Source of the DNA: Nitrospira sp.
GTDB lineage: Bacteria; Nitrospirota; Nitrospiria; Nitrospirales; Nitrospiraceae
Direction of reading: 5' to 3'
Length of the DNA: 64,000 nt
NCBI GenBank assembly: GCA_022226955.1
Contig: CP092079.1
Span: forward strand, 250,083-314,082
This document shows positions 7,518-16,851 of the stretch, piece by piece. The notes below the pieces were generated by a model. The model searched no databases and was not told the origin of the DNA. It saw only the letters and a list, made by a program, of their open reading frames with translations. Each line of letters opens with the position of its first letter. Within the stretch, counting starts at the first letter, position 1. Made by a program: the position numbers and the translations under genes.

Positions 7518-8741
7518 TTATGAAGTAATCGTGACCGTCAGCTGCTTCGTCGCAGAGCGACCAGCGGAGTCCTGCACTCTGAAAGTTGGTGATGTCGATC
7601 CGATGACCGTGGGGGTTCCACTGATCATACCTGCCGTACTCAATGATAAACCGGCTGGGAGCGCTTCTGATCCGGGATTGAGGCTCCATGTATAGGGGCT
7701 CGTGCCTCCCGATGCGGCCAGCGATCTGTTGCAGTTATTTCGATTGCCCCTGCATGATGATATGGACGTGGTTGTGATCGTGAGTGCGGTTGTGACGGTG
7801 ATCGAAAGCGATTGCGTATCTGTCTGTGACAAGGCATCGGTCACGCGCACGGTGAAGTTCGAAGTGCCGGTATTCGTCGGAGTGCCGGAAATGATTCCTG
7901 TCTGACTCAACGTGAGATTGGCAGGGAGCGATCCGGCGCTTCGGTTCCAGACCAAGTTTCCTGTTCCCCCTGTAGCTCGCAAGGTTTCATTGTAGGCCAA
8001 GCTAACCGTTCCACCGGGAAGGGATGTCGTGGTGATGCTCGGTGGAGCAGCCGGGTTGATGAGGATCGAAAGGGCCTGTTGGTCGGCTTGTCCTGTTGTA
8101 TCGGTGACTCGTACGGTAAACGATGATGTACCGGAGGCTGTTGGTGTTCCGGAAATCACGCCGGTTGTCGTATTCAAGACCAGATTCTGTGGGAGTGTTC
8201 CGGCGACGATTGCCCAATTCAGCGGACTGGTCCCGCCAGTAGCTCGCACCGTCTGGTTATAGGCTTGTCCGACATTTCCGCTGGGGAGCGATGAAGTGAC
8301 GATCGAGAGGACTGCTGGGGCAGTCGTGACTGTGAGCGTCAGCGGTTTCTGAACAGATTGCTGAGGCGATGAAGAGTCGGTCAGAGTAAAGGTGAGCGAA
8401 CTGGTTCCCTGCGTTGCCGGTATTCCTGTGATGGCGCCAGTCGTCGTGTCGAAGCTCAGATTCGCTGGGAGCCCTGGCGTGACAGTCCAGTTGTAAGGAG
8501 TAATTCCGCCTGAGGCTCCTATCGTAGTGGCATAGGGCTGGTTGACGGTCCCATCAGGAAGAGACGGTGTTGTGATGGTCAAGGCGCCTGGTCCCGATGC
8601 TGGGGTCGGCGCATTTGACACATCGCCGCACGATGCCGCTCCGGTTGCAAGGAGGAGCACCAAGGCGAGCGTCCACAGCTTCGCAAGTGCTTGCTTTATA
8701 TTGTGCGTCTCACGGAGTTTCTCAAAAACTAACAGCGGCAT
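7518..8741 (-). CDS. Lipoprotein with four putative Ig-like (He_PIG) repeats
   Basis: The product has 407 residues. A signal peptide with hydrophobic core LALVLLLATGAASC ends in a lipobox, so it should be lipid-anchored at Cys38. After the linker GDVSNAPTP follow four repeats of about 85-90 residues. Each starts LxIxTxSLPxGTVxxxY, has an SGGTxPYxW core and then GxISGTPT. This is the He_PIG putative Ig domain found in secreted adhesive proteins. The start of repeat four (SISSCRGNRNNCNRSL) breaks the pattern and looks locally frame-shifted. It is the shortest of three neighbouring lipoproteins with a common N-terminal tag. Confidence 0.75.
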   Translation of the reverse strand: MPLLVFEKLRETHNIKQALAKLWTLALVLLLATGAASCGDVSNAPTPASGPGALTITTPSLPDGTVNQPYATTIGASGGITPYNWTVTPGLPANLSFDTTTGAITGIPATQGTSSLTFTLTDSSSPQQSVQKPLTLTVTTAPAVLSIVTSSLPSGNVGQAYNQTVRATGGTSPLNWAIVAGTLPQNLVLNTTTGVISGTPTASGTSSFTVRVTDTTGQADQQALSILINPAAPPSITTTSLPGGTVSLAYNETLRATGGTGNLVWNRSAGSLPANLTLSQTGIISGTPTNTGTSNFTVRVTDALSQTDTQSLSITVTTALTITTTSISSCRGNRNNCNRSLAASGGTSPYTWSLNPGSEALPAGLSLSTAGMISGTPTVIGSTSPTFRVQDSAGRSATKQLTVTITS

Positions 8742-8924
8742 AGTAATCTCTTCAAAATTAAGGCAGAAAAGTTAGGTGGTATTCACCGCAAAAGCTAACT
8801 GGTGGCCGATTTGCGCGTGGACAAAATTATTTGCGTATCATATCGGAAAAATCTGAGGAGGCCCTCCCTACAAAGGGGGGGAAGTGGAAGATATTTTGAT
8901 GGCGAGAAGGTGGCCGTACATTAA

Positions 8925-8965
8925 GATGCAGGCCGTCCAGCCTTACGGCTGAGGCGGCCTGCATC
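8925..8965 (-). terminator. Strong hairpin after the nine-repeat lipoprotein gene
   Basis: GATGCAGGCCG (8925-8935) pairs perfectly with CGGCCTGCATC (8955-8965). Inside it a nested CAGCC/GGCTG stem forms with a GTAA-type loop. It starts 18 bases past the stop codon at 8983. The following T-run on the minus strand is weak. The rest of the gap 8742-8982 shows no other clear feature. Confidence 0.65.
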
Positions 8966-8982
8966 CAAGATATCAAAGAGTC

Positions 8983-11619
8983 TTAAGGCGCAATCGTCAA
9001 ACTCAGAGTCTTGTTCGTCGTTCCTGCCGCTGAATCGGATACAGTGAATTCATGGCTAGTTGTACCGCTTGGTCCTACCGGTGTCCCGCTAATCGTTTCT
9101 GTGAGCGCATCGAATGTCAGCCCAGCCGGCAATGCAGGCGTTACCGTGGGTGACCACGTATAGGGTGGTGTTCCACCGGACGCGGCCAATGTGACCGTGG
9201 TCGCAGGAGTGCCGCCGGTTGCACCATAGGCTGCGCCGACCGCTCCATTTGGTAACGGTGAAGCGGTTGTAATGGTCAATGGCAGCGGCGCGGCATTGAT
9301 GGTCAAGGTCAGTGATTTTTGTACCGATTGGGATGCGGCATCCTGCAAGGTAAAGGTGTAAGACGCGCTGTTATTGGCAGCAGGCGTTCCGGTAATCGCT
9401 CCAGTCGCTTGATCGAGTTGCAAGTTAGTAGGTAGTGCGGGGCTTACCGACCATTGATAGGCCGGTGTGCCGCCCGATCCCTGCAGCTGAGCGTTGTACG
9501 CCTGTCCCACCGTGCCTACTGAAAGAGATGTTGTCGTGATGGTCAGTGGCGGCGGCGCGGCATTGATCGTGATCGTTAACGCCTTGGTGGCGGATTGTTG
9601 GTTGGGGCTCGTGGAGTCCTGCACGTGAAACGTCGTTGAGGTAGTACCGGAACCAGTCGGCGTTCCAGTGATGGCTCCAGCTGCGTTGATATTGAGACCA
9701 GCTGGTAACGACGAACCGGAATTGACGCTGAAGGTGTACGGTATCGTTCCTCCGGAAGCCGCGAGTTGCCCGATATAGCTTTGTCCCGCAATGCCGGTCG
9801 GCAGCGTAGTCGTCGTAATTGCAACAGGTGTGACGTTTGCGTTGATGGTAAGGGTGCCGGTCCGTTCCCCAAACTGATTGATGGGGTGCGTTGAATCTGT
9901 CACTCGGAACGTATGATTGGTCACTCCGTTATTTCCGTTTGTCGGAATCCCGCTGATAATGCCTGTGGTGGGGTTCAGTGTCAGCCCCCCGGGCAGGGCT
10001 GGAGTCACTGTCCAGGTTAATGGGGCTGCGCCTCCCGTTGCCGTCAGTTGAGTGGGTGTGTAGGCCTGGTTCACGGTTCCAGCCGAGAGCGTGAACGCAG
10101 TAATAGTGGGCGGCGACGGAGGAGTGATGGTGATGGTCAAGCTTTGGTCGTCGGATTGCGAAGTAGAATCAGTGACTCGCAGTGTAAAACTAAACGAGCC
10201 GGTGCTGGTTGGTGTGCCGGACATGCTCCCGTTTGAGGGATTGAGGTTGAGGCCAGGCGGCAATCCTCCGCTCGTGATTCCCCAGACCAGTGTGCCAAAC
10301 CCTCCTGTCACGGAAGGCGTTTGGCTATAGCCTGTATTAAAAACTCCTGCTGGTAGAGAGGTGGTTGTGATATTCGGGGCAGCCGGGAGTCCGATCGTGA
10401 TCGACAAAGCTTTTTGTGTGGACTGTTGGGGTGTTCCGGAGTCCTGCACGCGCACGGTGATAGACGCGGTCCCATTACTACCTATTTGTGGCGTGCCTAT
10501 AATTGCGCCGGTCGAAGGGGTAAGCGTCAACCCATTGGGGAGTGTCCCGCTGATAACACTCCATGTTTGCGCGCCTGTTCCGCCTGTGGCAACCAGAGTG
10601 GAGTTATAGCTTGAGCCTACTGAGCCACTTGGAAGAGAGGATGTCGTAATAACTAATGGTGGTGGTGCTGCGCCGACAATGAGCTGCAACACCTTACTCC
10701 TAGTTTGAGGCGTGGGTGGAGTTTGATCAGTGACGGTGAACGTGTAGTTTTGGTTGCTGGTACCAGATGGGAGACCGGAGATTGCTCCCGTTGATGGATT
10801 CAAGGTCAAGCCATTTGGTAGGGCGGGTGATCCGCCCGCGAGTCCCCATGTATACGAACCCGTACCTCCTGTCGCTGTCAGCGTCGCACTATAATTTTGA
10901 TTGGCTGTGGCCTGTGGGAGTGAGTTTGATTCTATGGATAATGGAATGGCGTTGATAGTGAGAGAGATGTTTTTTTCAACCGTCGACGTGGTTGCATCGG
11001 TCAGGGTAAAGGTATGGGTTGCGTTACTGGTGACCGTCGGTGTTCCGCTGATCACGCCATTCGATGGATTGAGCGAGAGCCCACTGGGCAACGGCGTGGT
11101 GCCGGTTTTGAGTCCCCATGTGTAGGGCGTCGTTCCACCATTAGGACCGAGAGCCACGCCATAAATTTGATTGATTGAACCGGATGGGAGTGAAGAGGTG
11201 ACGATGGTCAAAGGGACTGGTGCCAGATTGACCCTGATCGGTAGGACTTTTAGAACCGATACTCCTTTGGAGTCCACCAATTTGAACTCTGTATTTATTG
11301 AGCCCCCGGTGGCGCTGGTTGGTGTGCCGGTGATATGCCCATCTGATGTGTTTAATGATAATCCATTCGGCAGCTGCGGTGAACCGGTGTTCAGGCTCCA
11401 AGTATAGGGCGGTGTTCCACCGGAAGAAGCGAGCGTGATGTTGTAGGTTAGGTTGACAGTGCCATCTGGCAATGTAGTTGTGAGAATGGAGAGCGGTCCT
11501 GGCCCAGCCGCCGGTGCCGGGGCGTTCGATACGTCTGAACAGGCTCCCAGGCCCAGAGCAATGAAGAATGAGAGGAAGACGGTCCAGGTTGTGTGTCGGC
11601 TAAGACGTTGCGTATCCAT
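8983..11619 (-). CDS. Large lipoprotein with nine putative Ig-like (He_PIG) repeats
   Basis: The product has 878 residues. The N-terminus (basic residues, then TVFLSFFIALGLGAC) is a lipoprotein signal with lipobox LGAC. The mature part begins SDVSNAPAPA. Nine repeats of about 90 residues follow, each with a LPxGTV..Y start, a GGTxPYTW core and GLTLNPxTGxISGTP. Such repeats form elongated beta-sandwich stalks outside the cell. No catalytic or anchoring domain is visible at the C-terminus. It probably serves in the cell envelope or in adhesion. The upstream region shares a palindromic element and a -10 box with the next gene. Confidence 0.75.
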   Translation of the reverse strand: MDTQRLSRHTTWTVFLSFFIALGLGACSDVSNAPAPAAGPGPLSILTTTLPDGTVNLTYNITLASSGGTPPYTWSLNTGSPQLPNGLSLNTSDGHITGTPTSATGGSINTEFKLVDSKGVSVLKVLPIRVNLAPVPLTIVTSSLPSGSINQIYGVALGPNGGTTPYTWGLKTGTTPLPSGLSLNPSNGVISGTPTVTSNATHTFTLTDATTSTVEKNISLTINAIPLSIESNSLPQATANQNYSATLTATGGTGSYTWGLAGGSPALPNGLTLNPSTGAISGLPSGTSNQNYTFTVTDQTPPTPQTRSKVLQLIVGAAPPPLVITTSSLPSGSVGSSYNSTLVATGGTGAQTWSVISGTLPNGLTLTPSTGAIIGTPQIGSNGTASITVRVQDSGTPQQSTQKALSITIGLPAAPNITTTSLPAGVFNTGYSQTPSVTGGFGTLVWGITSGGLPPGLNLNPSNGSMSGTPTSTGSFSFTLRVTDSTSQSDDQSLTITITPPSPPTITAFTLSAGTVNQAYTPTQLTATGGAAPLTWTVTPALPGGLTLNPTTGIISGIPTNGNNGVTNHTFRVTDSTHPINQFGERTGTLTINANVTPVAITTTTLPTGIAGQSYIGQLAASGGTIPYTFSVNSGSSLPAGLNINAAGAITGTPTGSGTTSTTFHVQDSTSPNQQSATKALTITINAAPPPLTITTTSLSVGTVGQAYNAQLQGSGGTPAYQWSVSPALPTNLQLDQATGAITGTPAANNSASYTFTLQDAASQSVQKSLTLTINAAPLPLTITTASPLPNGAVGAAYGATGGTPATTVTLAASGGTPPYTWSPTVTPALPAGLTFDALTETISGTPVGPSGTTSHEFTVSDSAAGTTNKTLSLTIAP

Positions 11620-11693
11620 AATGGAGCCTCGGTGATGAATTAGGGCTCTCCTCGAGTGAAGAGCTTGGATGACGGATATGTTTCGATATCGGC

Positions 11694-11736
11694 ATCTTAG
11701 TCGGTTGAGAGGGCGTAGTCTACCCTACGGGTGTAG
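11694..11736 (-). promoter_or_regulatory. Putative activator-controlled promoter, copy A
   Basis: The palindrome-like site CTACCCTACGGGTGTAG lies at 11720-11736. On the minus strand a -10-like TAAGAT (11694-11699) lies 20 bases away, so the site covers the -35 position. The same layout occurs upstream of the next lipoprotein gene (13561-13605). The TAC-rich arms resemble sites of LuxR/NarL-type regulators. Confidence 0.5.
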
Positions 11737-11824
11737 AGTCTTCTGTAATTCTTTGGGGGTGGTGCGACGGACATATGTGAGGGTGTTGGATGCAGCACAA
11801 CGTCTGCCCTGTCACTGAGAGCCT

Positions 11825-13483
11825 TTAGAGATTATTGCCGCCCGCCGAGGCCGCGCGGTTCACCGTAATGGTGTAGGTCTTGGCGCTCGTGTCGGGGGCG
11901 GTGACCGTGATCGGCACGACTGTACTCGTGCCGGGTCCAGTGAGCGGAATCACGACCGATGTGTTGGCCGTACCGGCTCCGGCAGTGAGGGCCTCGGCCA
12001 TTGTTGCATTGGGATCAGACTTGATGGCGGCGACGGTCACGGACGTGACGCCGGCGGCGACATTCACGGTGTAGTTTAGTGTGCTGGCCGCAAAGGCCGG
12101 AGCCAGCGTCTGCCCTGTCACTGAGAGCGCCGAGAGATTGTTGTCGCTCGCCGGAGCCGCGCGGTCCACGGTAATGGTGTAGGTCTTGGCGCTCGTGTCG
12201 GGGGCGGTAACCGTGATCGATAGGACCTTACTTGTGCCGGGTCCAGTGAGCGGAATCTCGGTTGGCCTATCGGCCGTACCGGCTCCGGCAGTGAGGGACC
12301 CGGACAGCGTTGCATTGGGGTCAGGCTTGGTGGCGGCGACGGTCACGGACGTGACGTTGGTGGCGACATTCACGGTGTAGTTCAGTGTGCTGGCCGCAAA
12401 GGCTGGGGCCAATGTCTGCCCTGTCACTGAGAGCGCCGAGAGATTGTTGTCGCTCGCCGGAGCCGCACGATTCACCGTAATGGTGTAGATCTTGGAGCTC
12501 GTGTTGGGGGCTATGACGGTAATCAGGATGGTTGTGCTGGTCCCCTGTCCATTGAGCGTAATCGGAGACTGACCGGTGGCTTGTCCGACTCCGGCAGATA
12601 CCAATCCTGACATTGTCGCATTGGGGTCGGATTTGGTAGCGGTGACCATAACGGATGTCACCTCGCTGGCGACCGACACGGTATAGATCTGAGTGTTCGG
12701 AGCAAATCCAGGATTTAAGGTCTGGCCTAATATCGTAAGCGCCGATAGATTGTTGTCGCTCGCAAATGCCGTGCGGTTTATGTTGATGAGGTAGGTTTTA
12801 GGGCTCCCATTTGGAGCCGTTACGATAATTGTAATAGGCGTAGGCGATCCAGCTGGGCCAAGGTCAACGCTGCGTGGCTGACCCGAGCTGGTCTCTTGGT
12901 TATTTACCCTCATAGTGGCGAGAGGGTCCTGAAGAGTCGCTGTGACAGATACGCTGCCGATGGCGCTGGCGACAACCACGGTATAGTTTGTTGAACTCGC
13001 ACTGAATGCGGGGCTCAACAGACCTGGGGATATCGTTAAATTCTGAAGATCATTACTCCCGCCGCTGCGATTCACAGTGACAGAATACGTGCTTTGGCTT
13101 CCACTCTGGGCGGTCACGACGATCAGAACTCGCGTGCTAGTGCCTGGCGCGCCAAGGGAAATGGGGCGATTGGGGCTACTCGAAGATGGGCCGCTATTGA
13201 TGCTTGCTCTGGCATTTTGATCTAACGTTTGCGCCGATACGGTGACGCTGGTAATCGAACTCGCGACATTAACCGAGTATCCGGTCACACTGCTTAAAAA
13301 GGGAAGTCCTCCCGGGCTGACGGTTAAGTGTGAGAGGCTTGATTCTGGCGGTGGAGGCGGCACCGTCACCGTCGTCGGTGCCGGGGCGTTCGATACGTCT
13401 GAACAGGCTCCCAGGCCCAGAGCAATGAAGAATAAAACGAAAACGGTCCAGATTGTATGCCGGTTGAAAAAATGCGTACCCAT
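11825..13483 (-). CDS. Lipoprotein with five cadherin-like beta-sandwich repeats, C-terminally truncated
   Basis: The product has 552 residues. The signal region (RHTIWTVFVLFFIALGLGAC) and the start of the mature protein (SDVSNAPAP) are nearly the same as in the neighbour ending at 8983. The body is different: five repeats of about 100 residues with the pattern LSxLxVxGQxLxPxF, YTVxV, TSVTVxAT, GTSTxxxITVTAPDTSxKTYTITVNR. This is the cadherin-like beta-sandwich family (PF12733 type). The frame stops at NNL, exactly where a sixth unit would begin, and a remnant of that unit (LSVTGQTL) is readable past the stop. The last two units are nearly identical in DNA. Confidence 0.7.
   Translation of the reverse strand: MGTHFFNRHTIWTVFVLFFIALGLGACSDVSNAPAPTTVTVPPPPPESSLSHLTVSPGGLPFLSSVTGYSVNVASSITSVTVSAQTLDQNARASINSGPSSSSPNRPISLGAPGTSTRVLIVVTAQSGSQSTYSVTVNRSGGSNDLQNLTISPGLLSPAFSASSTNYTVVVASAIGSVSVTATLQDPLATMRVNNQETSSGQPRSVDLGPAGSPTPITIIVTAPNGSPKTYLININRTAFASDNNLSALTILGQTLNPGFAPNTQIYTVSVASEVTSVMVTATKSDPNATMSGLVSAGVGQATGQSPITLNGQGTSTTILITVIAPNTSSKIYTITVNRAAPASDNNLSALSVTGQTLAPAFAASTLNYTVNVATNVTSVTVAATKPDPNATLSGSLTAGAGTADRPTEIPLTGPGTSKVLSITVTAPDTSAKTYTITVDRAAPASDNNLSALSVTGQTLAPAFAASTLNYTVNVAAGVTSVTVAAIKSDPNATMAEALTAGAGTANTSVVIPLTGPGTSTVVPITVTAPDTSAKTYTITVNRAASAGGNNL
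11831..12442. repeat. Two tandem 306-bp coding repeats
   Basis: The units 12137-12442 and 11831-12136 encode repeats four and five of the cadherin-like lipoprotein. They have a period of exactly 306 bp (102 codons) and long stretches of identical sequence, which indicates a recent in-frame duplication. Confidence 0.85.
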
Positions 13484-13560
13484 TGCGGAGCCTCGGTTAT
13501 GTATGTAGAACTCTCCCTGGTGGTGACGAGTTCAGATCAGTGAGTATTTTCGACAGCGGC

Positions 13561-13605
13561 ATCATAGTCGGTAAAGGGGGAGGGCGTCTACACCTACGGG
13601 TATAG
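13561..13605 (-). promoter_or_regulatory. Putative activator-controlled promoter, copy B
   Basis: The palindrome-like site CTACACCTACGGGTATAG lies at 13588-13605. A -10-like TATGAT (13561-13566, minus strand) lies 21 bases away, the same geometry as copy A at 11694-11736. The rest of the 352-base gap 13484-13835 holds the purH leader and nothing else that I can recognise. Confidence 0.5.
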
Positions 13606-13835
13606 AGGTTCGGAAATTAAGTGGAGACGCAGGCTGAGTTGTCTGGAATATTTCACTCCAGCCGCTCGATGTAGGTCCAATCAGGGAAGAGGGTCTTGAA
13701 AGTTTTCAGCCGCGACCTCTGCTTGGGGCCTGCTCGGACTCATTCTTGAACTTCCCCGACCCATTTGCTATCCTTCGCCCGCCTTCCAAGATACAAACCA
13801 TTACTTTATCGAGTACTTCTCAAGGAGCTATAGGT

Positions 13836-15398
13836 ATGGCCAGCATTAAGCGGGCGCTGATCAGTGTTTCAGATAAGACAGGCGTGATTGAGATGGCCAA
13901 GGGCTTGGAAGCTCTTGGAGCAGAAATACTTTCGACGGGTGGAACGGCCAAGGCGCTGCGTGATGCGGGAGTGAAGGTCACGGATGTGGCGGCGTACACA
14001 GGCTCGCCGGAGATTCTCGATGGCCGGGTAAAAACGCTGCATCCGAAGATCCATGGCGGGTTACTGGGGCGTCGGTCGGTACCGGCCCATGTCGATCAGA
14101 TGAAACAGCACAATATCGGTCCAATTGATGTCGTCGTCGTGAATCTCTATCCCTTCGAAGCGACGATTGCGAAGCCGAATTGCCCCTTTGAAGAGGCGAT
14201 TGAGAATATCGATATCGGCGGCCCTTCAATGCTGCGTTCAGCGGCGAAGAATCATGAGGACGTGCTGGTGGTAGTCGATCCGGCGGACTATACGCGTGTG
14301 TTGGATGCGGCGAAGGCTGGGAACGTCCCGCATGCCCTGCGCCGCGAGCTGGCGATGAAGGTGTTTCAGCATACGGCGCGTTACGACAGTCTCATTGCCG
14401 ACTATCTCGAAAAGCAGGTGCAGGGCGGGCAAGAGGGGGCGGTGAAGTTCCCGAAAATCCTGTCGATGCAATTCGAGCTGGCGGAGACGCTGCGGTACGG
14501 AGAGAATCCGCATCAGCAAGGCGCCTTCTATCGCGAATTTAATTCCAACGAGCCGTCGGTGTCGCGCGGGAAGATTCTGCACGGAAAGGCGATGTCCTAT
14601 AACAATTTCCTGGATGCGAATTCGGCGCTGGAATTGGCGAAAGAATACGACGAGTGCGCGGTGGCGATTATCAAGCACAATAATCCCTGTGGTGTGGCGC
14701 TGGGAGCGACGCCCGTCGAAGCCTATGTGAAGGCGCGCGCGACGGATCCGGTCTCGGCGTTCGGTGGCGTCCTGGCGTTCAACCGGCCGGTCGATCTGGC
14801 TGCCGCCAAGGAAATTACCTCGACGTTTGTCGAGGTCGTCATTGCCCCGGGGTTTGCCGAGGATGCGCTGGCTGAGTTGAAGCGCAAGAAGGATTTGCGA
14901 TTGCTCGATGTCGGTCCGCTCACAAAGGTGAAACAGGTTGGGCTAGACCTCAAGAAACTTGTTGGCGGGTTGATCGTGCAAGATCGCGATCTGGGTGTGT
15001 TAACGGATCTTCGGGCGCTGCAAGTGCCGACGGCTCGCAAGCCGACGGATGAAGAGTATGCCGCCTGCGCGTTTGCCTGGAAGGTCTGCAAGCATGTGAA
15101 GTCGAACGCCATTATTTACGCGATGCCGGGGCAGACCGTCGGGATTGGCGCCGGGCAAATGAGCCGCGTCGATAGCGTGAAGCTCGCGGTGATGAAAGCG
15201 CAGATGCCGGTGAAGGGCTGCGTGATGGCGTCGGATGCCTTCTTCCCGTTCCGTGACGGCCTGGATGCGGCGGCGGAAGCTGGGATCACGGCGGTGATTC
15301 AACCGGGCGGATCGATTCGCGATGCCGAAATCATTAAAGCGGCGGATGAGCATGGCCTAGCGATGATTATGACGGGGATGCGCCACTTCCGCCATTAG
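13836..15398 (+). CDS. purH: Bifunctional AICAR formyltransferase / IMP cyclohydrolase
   Basis: PurH carries out the last two steps of purine synthesis: formylation of AICAR and closure to IMP. The 520-residue product opens [20 protein letters not shown] (the cyclohydrolase, MGS-like fold). It has the transformylase part with [14 protein letters not shown], the KHNNPCGVA lysine-histidine region, and the end [19 protein letters not shown]. The ATG at 13836 has AAGGAG upstream; longer in-frame readings to 13746 lack this. purD follows after a hairpin-rich gap. Confidence 0.97.
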   Translation: MASIKRALISVSDKTGVIEMAKGLEALGAEILSTGGTAKALRDAGVKVTDVAAYTGSPEILDGRVKTLHPKIHGGLLGRRSVPAHVDQMKQHNIGPIDVVVVNLYPFEATIAKPNCPFEEAIENIDIGGPSMLRSAAKNHEDVLVVVDPADYTRVLDAAKAGNVPHALRRELAMKVFQHTARYDSLIADYLEKQVQGGQEGAVKFPKILSMQFELAETLRYGENPHQQGAFYREFNSNEPSVSRGKILHGKAMSYNNFLDANSALELAKEYDECAVAIIKHNNPCGVALGATPVEAYVKARATDPVSAFGGVLAFNRPVDLAAAKEITSTFVEVVIAPGFAEDALAELKRKKDLRLLDVGPLTKVKQVGLDLKKLVGGLIVQDRDLGVLTDLRALQVPTARKPTDEEYAACAFAWKVCKHVKSNAIIYAMPGQTVGIGAGQMSRVDSVKLAVMKAQMPVKGCVMASDAFFPFRDGLDAAAEAGITAVIQPGGSIRDAEIIKAADEHGLAMIMTGMRHFRH

Positions 15399-15405
15399 TC
15401 GGGAT

Positions 15406-15528
15406 CGGCTTCTGAAAATGATCCCCTGCGTCGTTCTCGGCTCGTCAAAATCCTCAACGTACCCCAGAGGGTACGCCTCCGGTTTTGACTCACCTGCGGC
15501 CTTGCAGGATGATCATTTTGAGAAGCCG
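15406..15528. repeat. Dispersed intergenic repeat, copy 2, forming a long hairpin
   Basis: The left arm 15406-15429 (CGGCTTCTGAAAATGATC...) pairs with the right arm 15504-15528 (...GATCATTTTGAGAAGCCG) with few mismatches. An inner palindrome GTACC...GGTAC lies at 15459-15474. The internal words match the copy at 2068-2175. It fills nearly the whole purH-purD gap. Confidence 0.7.
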
Positions 15529-15554
15529 CATTAATTTATGCACCTAAGAGCATC

Positions 15555-16826
15555 ATGAAGATTCTTGTTGTCGGGAGCGGTGGGCGCGAGCACACGATGG
15601 TGTGGAAGCTCTCGCAGAGTCCGCGGAAGCCGCAAATCTTTTGTGCACCGGGGAATGCCGGGATTGAGTCGCTGGCGGCTTGCTTGCCGATCAAGGCGGA
15701 CGATATTACGGCGCTCAAGGAATTTGTCATCAAGGAGCAGGTCGATCTGACTGTGGTGGGGCCGGAGGCGCCGCTGGCAAACGGCATTGTCGATGAGTTT
15801 CGCAAGGCCAAGTTGAAAATCTTCGGTCCGACGAAGAATGCCGCCCGGTTGGAATCCAGCAAGATCTTTTCGAAGGATGTGATGGCCTTGGCCAAGATTC
15901 CAACGGCACGGGCGAAGAGCTTTGAAAAGATGGAAGAGGCGCTCGCGTATGTCGAGGCGCATGAACTCCCGGTCGTCATTAAGGCCGATGGGCTGGCTCA
16001 GGGCAAGGGTGTGATCATTGCGACCACGCGCGAGCAGGCGAGACAGGCGATCGTCGATTCGATGGAACATGCCGTCTTCGGCCAGGCCGGTCAGCGGGTG
16101 CTCATCGAGCAATTCCTCGATGGCGAAGAGCTCACTATCATGGCCTTTACGGATGGCAAGGCGGTGGTGCCCATGTTACCGGCGCAGGATCACAAGCGGG
16201 TGGGCGATGGCGACAGGGGGCTCAATACCGGGGGGATGGGGGCGTACTGTCCTGCTCCGTTGGGCACGTCGGCGTTGCGTGTGCAGGTGACTCGCGAAGT
16301 GTTACAGCCGATTGTGTCGGCGATGTCTCGGATGGGCTCTCCGTTTCAAGGTGTGTTATACGCCGGAATTATGGTTGTGAAGGGCGTGCCCTATGTGCTC
16401 GAGTTCAATGCGCGCATGGGCGATCCGGAAACGCAGGTCGTACTGCCGCTACTGAAGTCCGATCTCATCGATGTGATCGAAGCCGTTGTTGAGCATCGGT
16501 TGGATCAGTTTGTAGTGGAATGGCATGATGACTGTGCGGTCTGTGTAGTGATGACGTCGGATGGTTATCCCGGCAGTTATGAAACGGGAAAAACTATTCA
16601 CGGACTTGCCGAGGGAGAGCCTTCCGCGACGGTGTTTCATGCCGGGACGGTTCGAAAGAATACCGACATAGTGACGGCCGGCGGCCGGGTGCTGGGCGTC
16701 ACTGGACGCGGAGCCACGATTGCGGAAGCGCAACAGGCTGCCTACCGGCGAGTTCAGAAGATTTCTTTTGACGGACAGCATTATCGAACGGATATTGCCC
16801 ATCGCGCTCTCAGGCGCAGCAGCTAG
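15555..16826 (+). CDS. purD: Phosphoribosylamine-glycine ligase
   Basis: PurD joins glycine to phosphoribosylamine using ATP, the second step of purine synthesis. The 423-residue product has the N-terminal MKILVVGSGGREHTMVWKLS, the ATP-grasp region VIKADGLAQGKGVIIA, GLNTGGMGAYCPAP, and the metal-binding EFNARMGDPETQ. The length is normal. It lies downstream of purH, but the hairpin repeat between them may reduce read-through. Confidence 0.97.
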   Translation: MKILVVGSGGREHTMVWKLSQSPRKPQIFCAPGNAGIESLAACLPIKADDITALKEFVIKEQVDLTVVGPEAPLANGIVDEFRKAKLKIFGPTKNAARLESSKIFSKDVMALAKIPTARAKSFEKMEEALAYVEAHELPVVIKADGLAQGKGVIIATTREQARQAIVDSMEHAVFGQAGQRVLIEQFLDGEELTIMAFTDGKAVVPMLPAQDHKRVGDGDRGLNTGGMGAYCPAPLGTSALRVQVTREVLQPIVSAMSRMGSPFQGVLYAGIMVVKGVPYVLEFNARMGDPETQVVLPLLKSDLIDVIEAVVEHRLDQFVVEWHDDCAVCVVMTSDGYPGSYETGKTIHGLAEGEPSATVFHAGTVRKNTDIVTAGGRVLGVTGRGATIAEAQQAAYRRVQKISFDGQHYRTDIAHRALRRSS

Positions 16827-16851
16827 CAGTTCCACGCCTCCCGCACCTTTC

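Noticed and set aside
11831-12442. Regular repeats that might suggest a CRISPR array
   Set aside because: The period is 306 bp, with no short palindromic repeat or unique spacers. It is a coding repeat inside a lipoprotein gene.
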